Part shown: piece after piece, positions 9,214-17,732 of the stretch | Layout: every line of letters starts with the position of its first letter | Numbering within the stretch: position 1 is the stretch's first letter | Assembly (NCBI GenBank): GCA_944321955.1 | Contig: CALUNG010000003.1 | Span: 93,206 to 157,205 of the forward strand | Direction: 5' to 3' | Origin: an uncultured Alistipes sp. | GTDB taxonomy: Bacteria; Bacteroidota; Bacteroidia; Bacteroidales; Rikenellaceae | DNA: 64,000 bases | Made by a program: the position numbers and the translations under genes | Notes under the pieces: generated by a model | Seen by the model: the letters and a program-made list of their open reading frames with translations, nothing else | What the model was told of the DNA's origin: nothing | The model's database searches: none

Positions 9214-11739
9214 TTATTCAATACCGTTCCACAGGGATATCGACGACGTTGTTACACTCGACGTAAAGTCCGTATTGTTGTTGTCGTCTTGACAGTATAC
9301 GCAATCCGGAAGATTATCTTCGTTTACGGTCAGTGATCCGGAATATGATGTTCCGGTCTTGACGGTTGCGTAGTTGATCGTGCCGCCGATACTGCACTCC
9401 GTTACGGTGGTCCCGGCAAGTGCTCCGTAAGAGTCGGTGCGCACGAGTTTGCTCGTATCGCCGTTGACAAGGCCCACATATCGCCAGTTTTCGGATGAAC
9501 CGCCGCTCTCGCCGTTGAAACCGCCGACGTAGATGCCGCTGTAGTATATGTCGGCCATGACCTTGCAGTTGCTTATGGATGACACGTTGTAAAGTATTCC
9601 GAAAAGACCTCCTATCGAGAAGACATTACGCATGAGCGAAGGATCGCCCAAAGCAGCTTTCACCACACAACCGTCCATATCGATGCATCCGCCGTATCCG
9701 ACCATTCCGCCGATCGTATGGTAGAGAGACGACCGCGCCGAACCGGCCGCTCCCACATCGAATCCGGCAACAAGCGCTCCGTAATTCCGGCAGTTGCGTA
9801 CGACGGCATGGTTGGCAACGCTACCGAACATTACGCCGCTCATGCCGCCTACGCAAGTGCGTACACGGTTGGAGCTCGATGCCGTATTCGCACCGCAAAC
9901 CGAAGCTACGACCCGGCCGTTGTTGACACAGTCGTCCATCACAATGCGATATCCGTCGGCATACTGATCCGAACCTCCGTATGGATATGATATCACGGCA
10001 TAACCGCTTATCGATGTGGAGCCCGCGGCAACACCGATGAATCCGCCGGCACCGCTGCCCAGATTGTATGTCCAGAGCGACGAAGACGAGGGGCCGCTCA
10101 TCGATATTTCACCATTATTGACGCTCGATTCGATTCTCAACAGATCCGAACCGGCCGGGGCCAGTCCGCGAACTCGACCGACAAAACCTCCGGCTGCAAG
10201 GTAATTCGTCTGAACCTGACTGTCGATGGTTATGGTTCCTTCATTCGTACAGCCCCTTATCGTCACGGTCTCGGCAAGTTGCAGGTCGCTCGATACGACA
10301 CCGACCCTCGAGACGAGACCGCCGACGTAGACGACGTGGTTCGATGAGCCGGTAATGGCATCGGTCGCCATGTACGTTATGTTTCCATAGTTTGTGCACT
10401 CCTCGATCGTGCCGCCGAACGCTCTCGCACACAGACCGCCAACTGCAGCTCCATCGGCATTGATTTCGTCTCGCACATACATGTCCAGACGGTTGTCAAC
10501 GTTCTGAAGCAGACCTCCCGCCTGTAACTGCGCGACCACGGCACCTCCCAATGCACGCGCAGTTCTCAGATTGGCCGTTCCTGCGACAGTCAGATTCTTG
10601 ACCGTACCGAACAGATTGATAAATATGGGAGTGGTAAGATTGGCGACCGTAATGGTATGACCGTTGCCGTTGAATACGCCCATCCAGTTGGCTATCGAAT
10701 TTACTCGCATATCGGCTATGTCATCCACGGAGTTTGTCCATCCGACCTTGTCAATCCAAATGTCGTTCATCAACACCACTTCACCGTCGTCATTGACCCA
10801 GTCAGAGATATCGCCCATGGTCGTTTCCGAAGCCGACAGCATACCGTCGTAGGTAACCGTAACAGCGGCATCCGCTGCAATGGTGAAGGCACGGAAATCG
10901 GCTGCCGTATATATGCCTCCGTCAACATATGTACCCGTAGGTTCGAACGTAACCTCACTTGCATAAGCCTTGCCCGGCTCGGCCGTGAATGGTGTCGAAC
11001 GTCTTATTATCTGGTAGTGGCTGTTCTCGTCGACTATGGTCATGGTGATGCCCGAGGCATACGTCGCCGCAGGTATGGCTATGAAAAAGGTACTGCCCTG
11101 TGCGGCTCCGGCACAATCGAGATTTACATAAAGGCCGTCATCCGCAACCGGCGACAGCGTAAGGTCCGCATAATCCACGTCGAACGTGCCGCTCATGGGT
11201 TCAAGTGCATTGCCTTCGATTCGAATATACTTCAACAAATCGGGATCGCTTCCGGCATTCACCGTAATCTTCATGAACGCCATGACACTCTTGAGAGATA
11301 TCTGTCCGGCAACCTCGCTGTAACCTACCAGTACGGCGGCATTGCGGTCGAACGTTCCCTCCGTCATGGCCTGCGTTACGGGCAAAACCACACGATCGCC
11401 TCCGGCAGCCGCAACGGATGCCGGATATACCGCCTTGTACGGAACTTCGAGCAGAGCCCCGAATTCGAAAGAGGCTGCCGATCCGTTGTCCGGTTGCACG
11501 GCAATCGATGTTGAAGTCACACCATTTACCGACAAGGCATCGTCGCCATGCCACAGGACCGGATATGTATTGTCGTCGTTTTTGTCGCCAAGATAGATGC
11601 GCGTATCATCGTTGTCCACGGTGACATTTATGACCGACACACCTTTGACGGTTGGCATTGCCGTGTCATCGATCTCGCTCACGGTACACCCCACAAGAAT
11701 CGATGCAAGCGCCAAACTTGCAAGTAAGTGTTTTTTCAT
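9214..11739 (-). CDS. Fimbrillin-like and GLUG-type beta-helix surface lipoprotein (paralogue B)
   Basis: An 841-residue lipoprotein (MKKHLLASLALASILVGC, lipidated Cys18), laid out like paralogue A. It has a fimbrillin-like head (about 30-275: TRIYLGD, VLWHGDDALSVNG, YKAVYPAS, FFIAIPAATYASG) and then a beta-helix opened by WMGVFNGNGHTIT and VKNLTVAG. The rungs carry Cys-x-N-x-G turns (ECTNYG, GCTNEG, DCVNNG, NCRNYG) and GGLVS or GGMVGYGG connectors. It ends ISLWNGIE, almost the same as paralogue A. It stands 31 bp after the small peptide gene, making it the first large gene of the operon. Function is inferred as surface adhesion or ligand capture. No enzyme motif is visible. Confidence 0.75.
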   Translation of the reverse strand: MKKHLLASLALASILVGCTVSEIDDTAMPTVKGVSVINVTVDNDDTRIYLGDKNDDNTYPVLWHGDDALSVNGVTSTSIAVQPDNGSAASFEFGALLEVPYKAVYPASVAAAGGDRVVLPVTQAMTEGTFDRNAAVLVGYSEVAGQISLKSVMAFMKITVNAGSDPDLLKYIRIEGNALEPMSGTFDVDYADLTLSPVADDGLYVNLDCAGAAQGSTFFIAIPAATYASGITMTIVDENSHYQIIRRSTPFTAEPGKAYASEVTFEPTGTYVDGGIYTAADFRAFTIAADAAVTVTYDGMLSASETTMGDISDWVNDDGEVVLMNDIWIDKVGWTNSVDDIADMRVNSIANWMGVFNGNGHTITVANLTTPIFINLFGTVKNLTVAGTANLRTARALGGAVVAQLQAGGLLQNVDNRLDMYVRDEINADGAAVGGLCARAFGGTIEECTNYGNITYMATDAITGSSNHVVYVGGLVSRVGVVSSDLQLAETVTIRGCTNEGTITIDSQVQTNYLAAGGFVGRVRGLAPAGSDLLRIESSVNNGEISMSGPSSSSLWTYNLGSGAGGFIGVAAGSTSISGYAVISYPYGGSDQYADGYRIVMDDCVNNGRVVASVCGANTASSSNRVRTCVGGMSGVMFGSVANHAVVRNCRNYGALVAGFDVGAAGSARSSLYHTIGGMVGYGGCIDMDGCVVKAALGDPSLMRNVFSIGGLFGILYNVSSISNCKVMADIYYSGIYVGGFNGESGGSSENWRYVGLVNGDTSKLVRTDSYGALAGTTVTECSIGGTINYATVKTGTSYSGSLTVNEDNLPDCVYCQDDNNNTDFTSSVTTSSISLWNGIE

Positions 11740-11770
11740 GTTTCTTCAGTTTTTCAGGTTCATAATCAGA

Positions 11771-11917
11771 TCAATACCATGTAAAGTCTTCCTCTTCGAC
11801 AGGATCAAGCTCTACGGAAGACATGGCATACCCGGCATCAGGTTCGATGCAGGCAACAAAGAGCCCGGGACGGCGATAACTCTTCTGACGAGTTTCGTTT
11901 TTGGTCGGTTTCTTCAT
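11771..11917 (-). CDS. 48-residue peptide at the head of the fimbrillin/SusCD operon
   Basis: A short frame with ATG at 11917 and TGA at 11771-11773, opening 31 bp before the first large lipoprotein gene on the same strand. It starts with a strongly basic stretch (MKKPTKNETRQKSYRRPG), has a short hydrophobic core (LFVACIEPDAGYAM) and ends acidic and aromatic (EEEDFTWY). It has no signal peptide. Bacteroidales genomes often carry 40-60 residue proteins of this shape next to surface-protein loci, and their role is unknown. The clean frame, charge pattern and operon position argue that it is real. It could also act as a leader peptide. Confidence 0.6.
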   Translation of the reverse strand: MKKPTKNETRQKSYRRPGLFVACIEPDAGYAMSSVELDPVEEEDFTWY

Positions 11918-12211
11918 AATTTTCAAGGTTTTAGTTTTAAGTTGGTTCATTCTGACAATTCTTAAGGCATCAACGCCATGAGGCTTTTCGTTTAGCGGTA
12001 TTCACACGCGTGCCGCTTACAAAAGGAAAATTCACGGATCAGGGATTTATTTAATTTATTTATTAATAATACCCTTACTTTGCGAAATTAAAAATTTTAT
12101 AATTCACATGCAAATATTTTTGCATAAAAGTGCAAAAACAGGCATGATTTTATTTTATCGGAACAATCTATTCGATTCGAGACATGCATGTACCTCAATT
12201 GTCCCGATTAC
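11918..12211. other. AT-rich intergenic region ahead of the surface-protein operon
   Basis: About 355 bp separate the peptide gene from the end of the DUF4380-like gene. The left part must contain the promoter of the surface operon, but no exact TAnnTTTG element reads leftward. The best candidate is TCCTTTTG on the minus strand at 12020-12027, with one mismatch. A 7-4-7 palindrome (ATGCAAA/TTTGCAT) at 12108-12125 could be an operator. The right end holds the terminator listed separately. Confidence 0.4.
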
Positions 12212-12246
12212 AAAAAAATTGATGCCGGCCACAATCGAAGCCGGCA
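12212..12246 (-). terminator. Intrinsic terminator of the galM/DUF4380 unit
   Basis: On the minus strand TGCCGGC (12240-12246) pairs with GCCGGCA (12223-12229), followed by a run of seven U (12212-12218). It lies 26 bp past the stop of the DUF4380-like gene. Confidence 0.8.
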
Positions 12247-12272
12247 CCAACATATATATTATATATTACACG

Positions 12273-13514
12273 TTACTGATAAAGCGGATCGCACAATATC
12301 GATGCAAAGGAGCGATGCGAACGGTAGATTCGTTCTACGGCACGCAGTTCACTGTCCAGAAGAGTCATGGATACGTTTCCGGACGAAACGGGAACATCGA
12401 TATCGACCGGCTCGTTCGGAGAGACGGGGATTCTGGTGACATTTCCGTCGCACTCCACGGCCACATACCCGCAGACGGCAACCCCGAGATGCGCTGATAT
12501 GTTCGCACGTCCGAGCACTATATTGGAAGTGGCAATCCAGCTGCGTCCGGCCGAAATCACCGACGTGTTGGGATGCACGCGACAGGACCACAGCGAATAC
12601 TTGTATTCGATCGAATCGCCCGGACGTACGCGTTGCAACGGAGACTGCAGCTCCATCTGCATGTAACCGGGATTTATCTTCATGTTGTCGGGGCATACCG
12701 ACAAAGATCCGCGAGTATAGATCGAACCGCGACCCTGTGCCCAAACCTGCAACGGTGCGTCATGGAAATAGGGTTTGTCCTCTTCCCTCTCGAAATTGGC
12801 CACAAGACATGCTCCCTTGTCGCAATTCATGTAACAGGCCCAGCCGCAATCGGTATCGCTGCCTATTTTACCGGCAATATACTGGTAATCGACCTCAACG
12901 ATATTGTCGCGCAAATGCCACTGAGGGGAGTTAACGATACCGTGAATTATCGTGAACCCGCTTTTGCTGCGGTCCCGACCGAAAAATATCTTGTAATGGC
13001 CACTCTCGTATGACGATGCCTCGACCTGAGCCACAGGCCAGATCGACAGATGCTTGCTGTGCTCCGAACGGTTGCGCAACCAGGCGTTTATCTCAAGTCT
13101 CGTGCTCTTCTCGAGAAGTCTGACGCTGCGTCCCACCTGCACGCCTATGTGAGGCTCGACCGACGAGGTCATCTCTATGACATCGTTCTCGGCAGATACC
13201 TTGTAACTACCACCGTCGATGACCGGATCAGGCGGTCCCGGCCACTCATCTTCACTTGACCAACCTTGAGGCGCCACCCATAGCTTTTCGCCTCCGAAAT
13301 TCTGCCAGTTGCCGTTCCATCTCGACGTTCCCTGCACGTTGGCCATGCCTTTCAGATTCTCATTCTCGAAAAGCAGGGCACATCCGCCGATTTCGATCTG
13401 AAGGATACGACCGCCCAATTCCGGCGCGACATAAACCTTGACGTAATCATTGGACATTTCGATAACCGACCTTCCGCTGTGTTTTGTTTGCCTAATCATA
13501 ATCGTGTGAATCAT
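12273..13514 (-). CDS. DUF4380-like protein of the galactose-mutarotase fold
   Basis: A 413-residue protein without a signal peptide. The N-terminal part reads VKVYVAPELGGRILQIEIGG and then NWQNFGGEKLWVAPQGW, the pattern of DUF4380-type members of the galactose mutarotase-like superfamily. The middle is a large beta sandwich with a WPVAQVE strand. It has a longer C-terminal beta extension than plain epimerases. The ATG overlaps the stop of the upstream aldose epimerase by four bases (ATGA), so the two are co-translated and probably act on the same sugar. The exact reaction is unknown. A later in-frame ATG (13499) is possible. Confidence 0.6.
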   Translation of the reverse strand: MIHTIMIRQTKHSGRSVIEMSNDYVKVYVAPELGGRILQIEIGGCALLFENENLKGMANVQGTSRWNGNWQNFGGEKLWVAPQGWSSEDEWPGPPDPVIDGGSYKVSAENDVIEMTSSVEPHIGVQVGRSVRLLEKSTRLEINAWLRNRSEHSKHLSIWPVAQVEASSYESGHYKIFFGRDRSKSGFTIIHGIVNSPQWHLRDNIVEVDYQYIAGKIGSDTDCGWACYMNCDKGACLVANFEREEDKPYFHDAPLQVWAQGRGSIYTRGSLSVCPDNMKINPGYMQMELQSPLQRVRPGDSIEYKYSLWSCRVHPNTSVISAGRSWIATSNIVLGRANISAHLGVAVCGYVAVECDGNVTRIPVSPNEPVDIDVPVSSGNVSMTLLDSELRAVERIYRSHRSFASILCDPLYQ

Positions 13515-14644
13515 TCATTATCCTGCAATACCCCGAAACGATACTCGGTTACCGACCTGAACTCATCTCCGGGACGTAACAGACATTGAGGCAGATCCGG
13601 CCTGTGCGGCGTATCCGGAAAGTGTTGTGTTTCAAGGGCCACGGCGGCATAACGTTCGAAAGGTTTACCGTCTTTACCCGTGATAGAGCCGTCAAATGCG
13701 CTGCACGGATATACAAGCAGTCCCGGTTCGGTAGTCACTACATCGAGACAACGTCCGCTGACGTTGTCGACAACCGTACATGCCGGGCGCAACGTCCTGC
13801 CGTCGTACCCGTCCACAAACCAGTTCAACGACCCTCGCGAAAATACGGAGAGATCTTCATCGTCGACATGGTCTTCGATTGGTCGCATCTCCCTGAAATC
13901 ATAGGGGGTACCGTCGACGCCAAATACACCGTCAGACAGAAAAAAGGCATCGGTCGCAACCCTGCGGTCCGCATATATCCGCATGGCATGCTCCAAGACA
14001 TTTGCAGCATCGTATCCGCGAAGGTTGAAGTAGACGTGATTCGACAGGTTTACAACGGTTGTCGCATCGGCGACTGCCTCATACTCGATACGCAGCACGT
14101 TGTCATTACTCCAGCGATATGTAACCGAACACCGCAGATTGCCGGCATATCCCTCTTCTCCATCAGGGGAAAGACGCGTAAAAAGCAACGAAACGCCATT
14201 TTCACCGACGAAGGGCTCCGCACGCCACATACGACGGTCGAAACCTTCGAATCCGCCATGCAGATGTATTGCACGACCATTACGAATTTCATTGGCAGAC
14301 AATATCAGCTCTTTGTCACCCGCCATGCAGCGACCGTCCGCTATACGGTTTGCATACCGGCCAAGAGTTGCTCCGGAATATGTAGTCCGGTCAGCCTCAT
14401 ACGCCTCCGCGGAATCGAATCCAAGAACGACATCGCCCAGAACACCGTCCCGATCCGGCACCGTTATCGAAACGATGCGGGCACCGAAATCCGTAAGCGA
14501 CACACTCGCTCCGGTATCGTTGACAAGACGATATAGCGTAACCGGAGTCCCGTCCGAGAGACTGCCGAAAGATTCCGATTCGATGCGCTGATGTGAACAT
14601 GCAGCAAACAAAAACACAAAAGATATGAGCAAGAGTTTTTTCAT
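13511..14644 (-). CDS. galM: Aldose 1-epimerase, lipoprotein form
   Basis: A 377-residue galactose mutarotase that interconverts the alpha and beta anomers of aldoses. The ATG at 14644 was chosen because it exposes a lipoprotein signal (MKKLLLISFVFLFAAC); a longer frame reaches 14704. The family motifs are intact: GRYANRI, the substrate-binding IHLHGG, the catalytic-His segment NLSNHVYFNLRG, and the catalytic-Glu segment ALETQHFPDTP. The lipid anchor puts it in the periplasm, where it would prepare imported sugars for uptake. It is the first gene of a two-gene unit and has a promoter about 110 bp upstream. Confidence 0.88.
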   Translation of the reverse strand: MKKLLLISFVFLFAACSHQRIESESFGSLSDGTPVTLYRLVNDTGASVSLTDFGARIVSITVPDRDGVLGDVVLGFDSAEAYEADRTTYSGATLGRYANRIADGRCMAGDKELILSANEIRNGRAIHLHGGFEGFDRRMWRAEPFVGENGVSLLFTRLSPDGEEGYAGNLRCSVTYRWSNDNVLRIEYEAVADATTVVNLSNHVYFNLRGYDAANVLEHAMRIYADRRVATDAFFLSDGVFGVDGTPYDFREMRPIEDHVDDEDLSVFSRGSLNWFVDGYDGRTLRPACTVVDNVSGRCLDVVTTEPGLLVYPCSAFDGSITGKDGKPFERYAAVALETQHFPDTPHRPDLPQCLLRPGDEFRSVTEYRFGVLQDNE

Positions 14645-14754
14645 ATGCAAAGCCACATAATGTTCATACACATGCATTCCGTACATCACCGGCGGCAGAC
14701 ACACAAGATATCACGAATTGACACACGGTAGCCAGTAGCAAAGTTGGATTTTCA

Positions 14755-14784
14755 CAAAAATAAAAAATTTTCGCGACATACAAT
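14755..14784 (-). promoter_or_regulatory. Promoter of the galM unit
   Basis: The minus strand reads TATTTTTG (14755-14762), an exact fit to the Bacteroidetes -7 element TAnnTTTG, with ATTG (14781-14784) 18 bp upstream as the -33 element. It sits in AT-rich DNA. Confidence 0.55.
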
Positions 14785-14851
14785 ATATATAAACATATTT
14801 TATTTTATATATAAACCACACTGTTATTAATTTTATTTAATAAAAAGCCAT

Positions 14852-14879
14852 AAAAAAGGGCAGAGGTTTCCCTCCGCCC
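14852..14879 (-). terminator. Intrinsic terminator of the glycerol-phosphate operon
   Basis: On the minus strand GGGCGGAGG, a GAAA loop and CCTCTGCCC form a nine-pair stem with one G-U pair, followed by six U. It lies about 24 bp past the transporter stop codon. Confidence 0.85.
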
Positions 14880-14902
14880 CTGATTCTTCGGACGAAACAG
14901 CG

Positions 14903-16372
14903 TCACAACCTGACTTCCGGCTTTTCCATTTGAGTATGGTCGTAGCCGTCGGCCGGAGCTTTCCACATAAGCATGAGTATGCCCATGCAGATGAACGCCA
15001 CGACGATTATTCCTATGTATGCCGAGTCCCAGCCGTAGTGGTCGGCCAGAAAGCCCAAACCGGCTCCCGACACCAGCGTACTTGCATATCCGAACATGCC
15101 CTTGAAGCCATTGGCCGTCGCTGCGGCACGTTTCGTCGCCTGATTGGCCGCCGCGATGCCGATAAGCGCCTGCGGGCCGTAGATGCAGAATCCGGCCGCA
15201 CACAGAACCACGAAGTATACCCATACGGGCGTCGATGCGGGCAGCTGCCAGAACAGCGTCATGAAGATAACCGTACCGAGCATGCAGAAGACGCAGGTAC
15301 GGTGTGCACGGCCCTTGAGCCACTTGTCGGTAACCCATCCGGCGAAGAGCATGCCGAGGATACCGGCGATCTCGAACATTGCCACGAGCCATCCGGCCGA
15401 TGAGAGACTTACTCCCTTCGACTGGCTGAGCAGCGACGGTCCCCAGTCGAGGATCGAGAAACGGACGATGTAGACGAAAAAGTTTGCGAACGACAGGATC
15501 CATATCAGCGGATTGCCGAAAACATGCTTGCGTATGAAGGCGCGGGCTTCGGCCGGATTTTCGTCATGCGGAGCATCTTTCGACTCGGTTCCTTCGAGTT
15601 CGGGAAGGCCCACCGACTTGGGCGTATCGCGGATCGTCATGAAGAGTGCTATCGCTCCGACAAAGGCTATCGCCGCCGGCACCCAGAAGCAGAGTTTCCA
15701 TGCTCCGTAATGCGATGCCGACTGCATGACGCGGGCCATGCCTTCGGTATCGTCGGGCGAGACGTGGAGATTGGCTGCAATCGACGCGACCACACCGGCA
15801 TCGCCGCTCATGTCCGTACCGAAGTGCGACATCAGATATCCGCACAGGATCACCACGAGACCGGCGCCGATCGAGTGCGACGTATTCCATATCGACATTT
15901 TGGTTGCCAGCTGCTGAGGCGGCACCCAGTGAGTCAGCAGGCGTGCGCACGGTGGAAATCCGGCACCCTGGAACGCTCCGTTGATGACCCACATAAGGCC
16001 CATGAATACGGTCAGGACATTGATGTATGCACCGCCCTCGGTCGAGCCTGTGAGCATGTAGGCCACATTTTCGCCGAAGCCGAAGGCCACGTTTGCCATA
16101 ACGCACAGCATCAACGCGATGGACATGTACCAGCGGGCGTTCTTGCGGTCGGCAAACATTCCGTTCACAAGCTGCGACAAACCGTAGACTATACCCTGCG
16201 CCGTAAGGAATATTCCGAGGCTTGTCTTCGACAGGCCGAGATCGGCCTCCATGCCTGGCATGGCAAGCGAGAAGTTCTTGCGCACGAAATAGAAGAGTGC
16301 ATAGCCGAACATCGTACCGATGATGGTACGGGTCTGCCAGCTCTTGAAGAGTTTTTTCTGTTGTTCAGTCAT
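14903..16372 (-). CDS. OPA-family organophosphate transporter (GlpT/UhpC-like MFS)
   Basis: A 489-residue inner-membrane protein with about 12 hydrophobic segments. The start fits the organophosphate:phosphate antiporter family: FGYALFYFVRKNFSLAMPGM, then ADLGLSKTSLGIFLTAQGIVYG and an FMGLMWVINGAFQGAGFPPC segment. Family members exchange glycerol-3-phosphate, hexose phosphates or phosphoglycerate for phosphate. The two upstream genes (12 bp and further) are a glycerol-1-phosphate dehydrogenase and a glycerophosphodiesterase, so the likely cargo is a glycerol phosphate. The exact isomer cannot be told from sequence. It is the last gene of the operon and is followed by a strong terminator. Confidence 0.85.
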   Translation of the reverse strand: MTEQQKKLFKSWQTRTIIGTMFGYALFYFVRKNFSLAMPGMEADLGLSKTSLGIFLTAQGIVYGLSQLVNGMFADRKNARWYMSIALMLCVMANVAFGFGENVAYMLTGSTEGGAYINVLTVFMGLMWVINGAFQGAGFPPCARLLTHWVPPQQLATKMSIWNTSHSIGAGLVVILCGYLMSHFGTDMSGDAGVVASIAANLHVSPDDTEGMARVMQSASHYGAWKLCFWVPAAIAFVGAIALFMTIRDTPKSVGLPELEGTESKDAPHDENPAEARAFIRKHVFGNPLIWILSFANFFVYIVRFSILDWGPSLLSQSKGVSLSSAGWLVAMFEIAGILGMLFAGWVTDKWLKGRAHRTCVFCMLGTVIFMTLFWQLPASTPVWVYFVVLCAAGFCIYGPQALIGIAAANQATKRAAATANGFKGMFGYASTLVSGAGLGFLADHYGWDSAYIGIIVVAFICMGILMLMWKAPADGYDHTQMEKPEVRL

Positions 16373-16384
16373 GGTTCATCGGTT

Positions 16385-17725
16385 TTATCGTATCTCCCAG
16401 ATGCCGCCCTTGCCGAAGAGACGCTCCTCGACGGCATCCATCAGACCGCAGCGGAAGAGCACGTCGATATTGGTGAAACGGCTGCGCATGTAGGGCATGT
16501 ATCCGAACGTCCTGCGGAAGCGTTCGCGCGTCACACCGATCATCTCCGGTTCGTACGGAGCTCCTACAGCCTTGAGATTTTCGCGCACCTGCCCGAAGGG
16601 TATGATCTGACGGCGGATACGCTCCTTCAGCTCGGGCCAGCAGGTCTTGAGCGTCTCGAGCTGGTGGCGCAGACCGTCACGGTCGACATACTTGCCTTTG
16701 GTCTCGGTCAGGGCACGTGCAATGTGTCCGGGTTTGCCGTCGAATATGCGATAGATATCCTGCACGGTCTCCTCCCACGACTTCCACGAATCGACGCAAC
16801 GGTCGATGTCGAGATGTTCGATATCCGTCTCCAGAAGAAACTCGAGCGATGCCGTCGAGGCCAACGTCCCGATACCTACCTTGAAGCCGTGCGAGACGTG
16901 TTTGCCTTCATAGCAGAGATTCTCCATGTCCCAGCAGTGGCTGAACTGATGTTCGGTACCCGAAGCCGGGCGGCTCGACTGCAGGGCCTGCATCGCAAAA
17001 CCGCTCATGATCAAACCTTCGGCCAGCTTTTCGGTCATGGCAACGTCGCCTTCGAATACGGCTTTCGGAGCGCTCAGGGCATCGCGCAGACCGTCCTGGA
17101 CAAGCCCGAACGAGAAGCTGTCGAGACGCTCGACGCCGAGAGCGTCTGCTATGATCCAGTCGGCTCCGGCCGGGATCTTGGCTATCAGGTCGGCATATCC
17201 CGATGCGGCCAGCTCCTTGGGTGCGGCCGCTGCAATCACCGGATCGAAGAGCATGCCGTACGGCGCCGGACAGTCGAACGTCTGCTTGTTGCCCTCGAAG
17301 GTTATGGAGGCACCGTAGGCCGTATATCCGTCCATCGAGGCGGCCGTACCTACTACCATGTACTTGCGGCCAAGATGCGCCGAAACCAGCTTCGTAAGGT
17401 CATTTATCACGCCCGACCCAACGGCTATGGCTATGGCATCGACCTGACGGAGGTAGGCCTCGAGCTGCTCGATGTACGACCACTCGGCATAGAGCTGCGG
17501 GTCATCGAAAACAAAGGGCTTGACGGTCTCCACGCCCGCCTCGGCCAAATGACGTGCGACCTCTTCGCCCGCCACGCGGAAAGTGGTCGTATCGGCCACG
17601 ATGACGGCCTTGCTTCCGGGAAAAAGTTTGCGGAACATCTCCGGAGTCCGCTTCAGGGCGCCGACACCTATAATAAGATCGCGGGTGTCGGTAGTACGCT
17701 GCAGTGCTGCTTCTATCTTGTTCAT
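16385..17725 (-). CDS. sn-Glycerol-1-phosphate dehydrogenase (AraM/EgsA family)
   Basis: A 446-residue, cytoplasmic, iron-alcohol-dehydrogenase-type protein. NAD(P)-binding motifs are clear: IAVGSGVINDLTK and VVGTAASMDGYTA. The metal-site region contains SGTEHQFSHCWDM and a later KHVSHGFKVG. These identify the family that interconverts dihydroxyacetone phosphate and sn-glycerol-1-phosphate, the enantiomer used in archaeal lipids and made by Bacillus AraM. A long C-terminal part (about 340-446) goes beyond the core. It sits seven bases after the glycerophosphodiesterase gene and twelve before the transporter. The context suggests breakdown of glycerol-1-phosphate to DHAP, though synthesis is possible. 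Confidence 0.85.
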   Translation of the reverse strand: MNKIEAALQRTTDTRDLIIGVGALKRTPEMFRKLFPGSKAVIVADTTTFRVAGEEVARHLAEAGVETVKPFVFDDPQLYAEWSYIEQLEAYLRQVDAIAIAVGSGVINDLTKLVSAHLGRKYMVVGTAASMDGYTAYGASITFEGNKQTFDCPAPYGMLFDPVIAAAAPKELAASGYADLIAKIPAGADWIIADALGVERLDSFSFGLVQDGLRDALSAPKAVFEGDVAMTEKLAEGLIMSGFAMQALQSSRPASGTEHQFSHCWDMENLCYEGKHVSHGFKVGIGTLASTASLEFLLETDIEHLDIDRCVDSWKSWEETVQDIYRIFDGKPGHIARALTETKGKYVDRDGLRHQLETLKTCWPELKERIRRQIIPFGQVRENLKAVGAPYEPEMIGVTRERFRRTFGYMPYMRSRFTNIDVLFRCGLMDAVEERLFGKGGIWEIR

Positions 17726-17732
17726 ATCGTTG

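Noticed and set aside
12108-12497. A 129-codon plus-strand frame starting in the AT-rich leader region
   Set aside because: More than half overlaps the end of the DUF4380-like gene in antisense and also runs through its terminator; the part outside has no recognisable sequence.
14805-15503. A 232-codon minus-strand frame overlapping the transporter end
   Set aside because: It is another frame of the OPA transporter gene that runs through the terminator; no motif.
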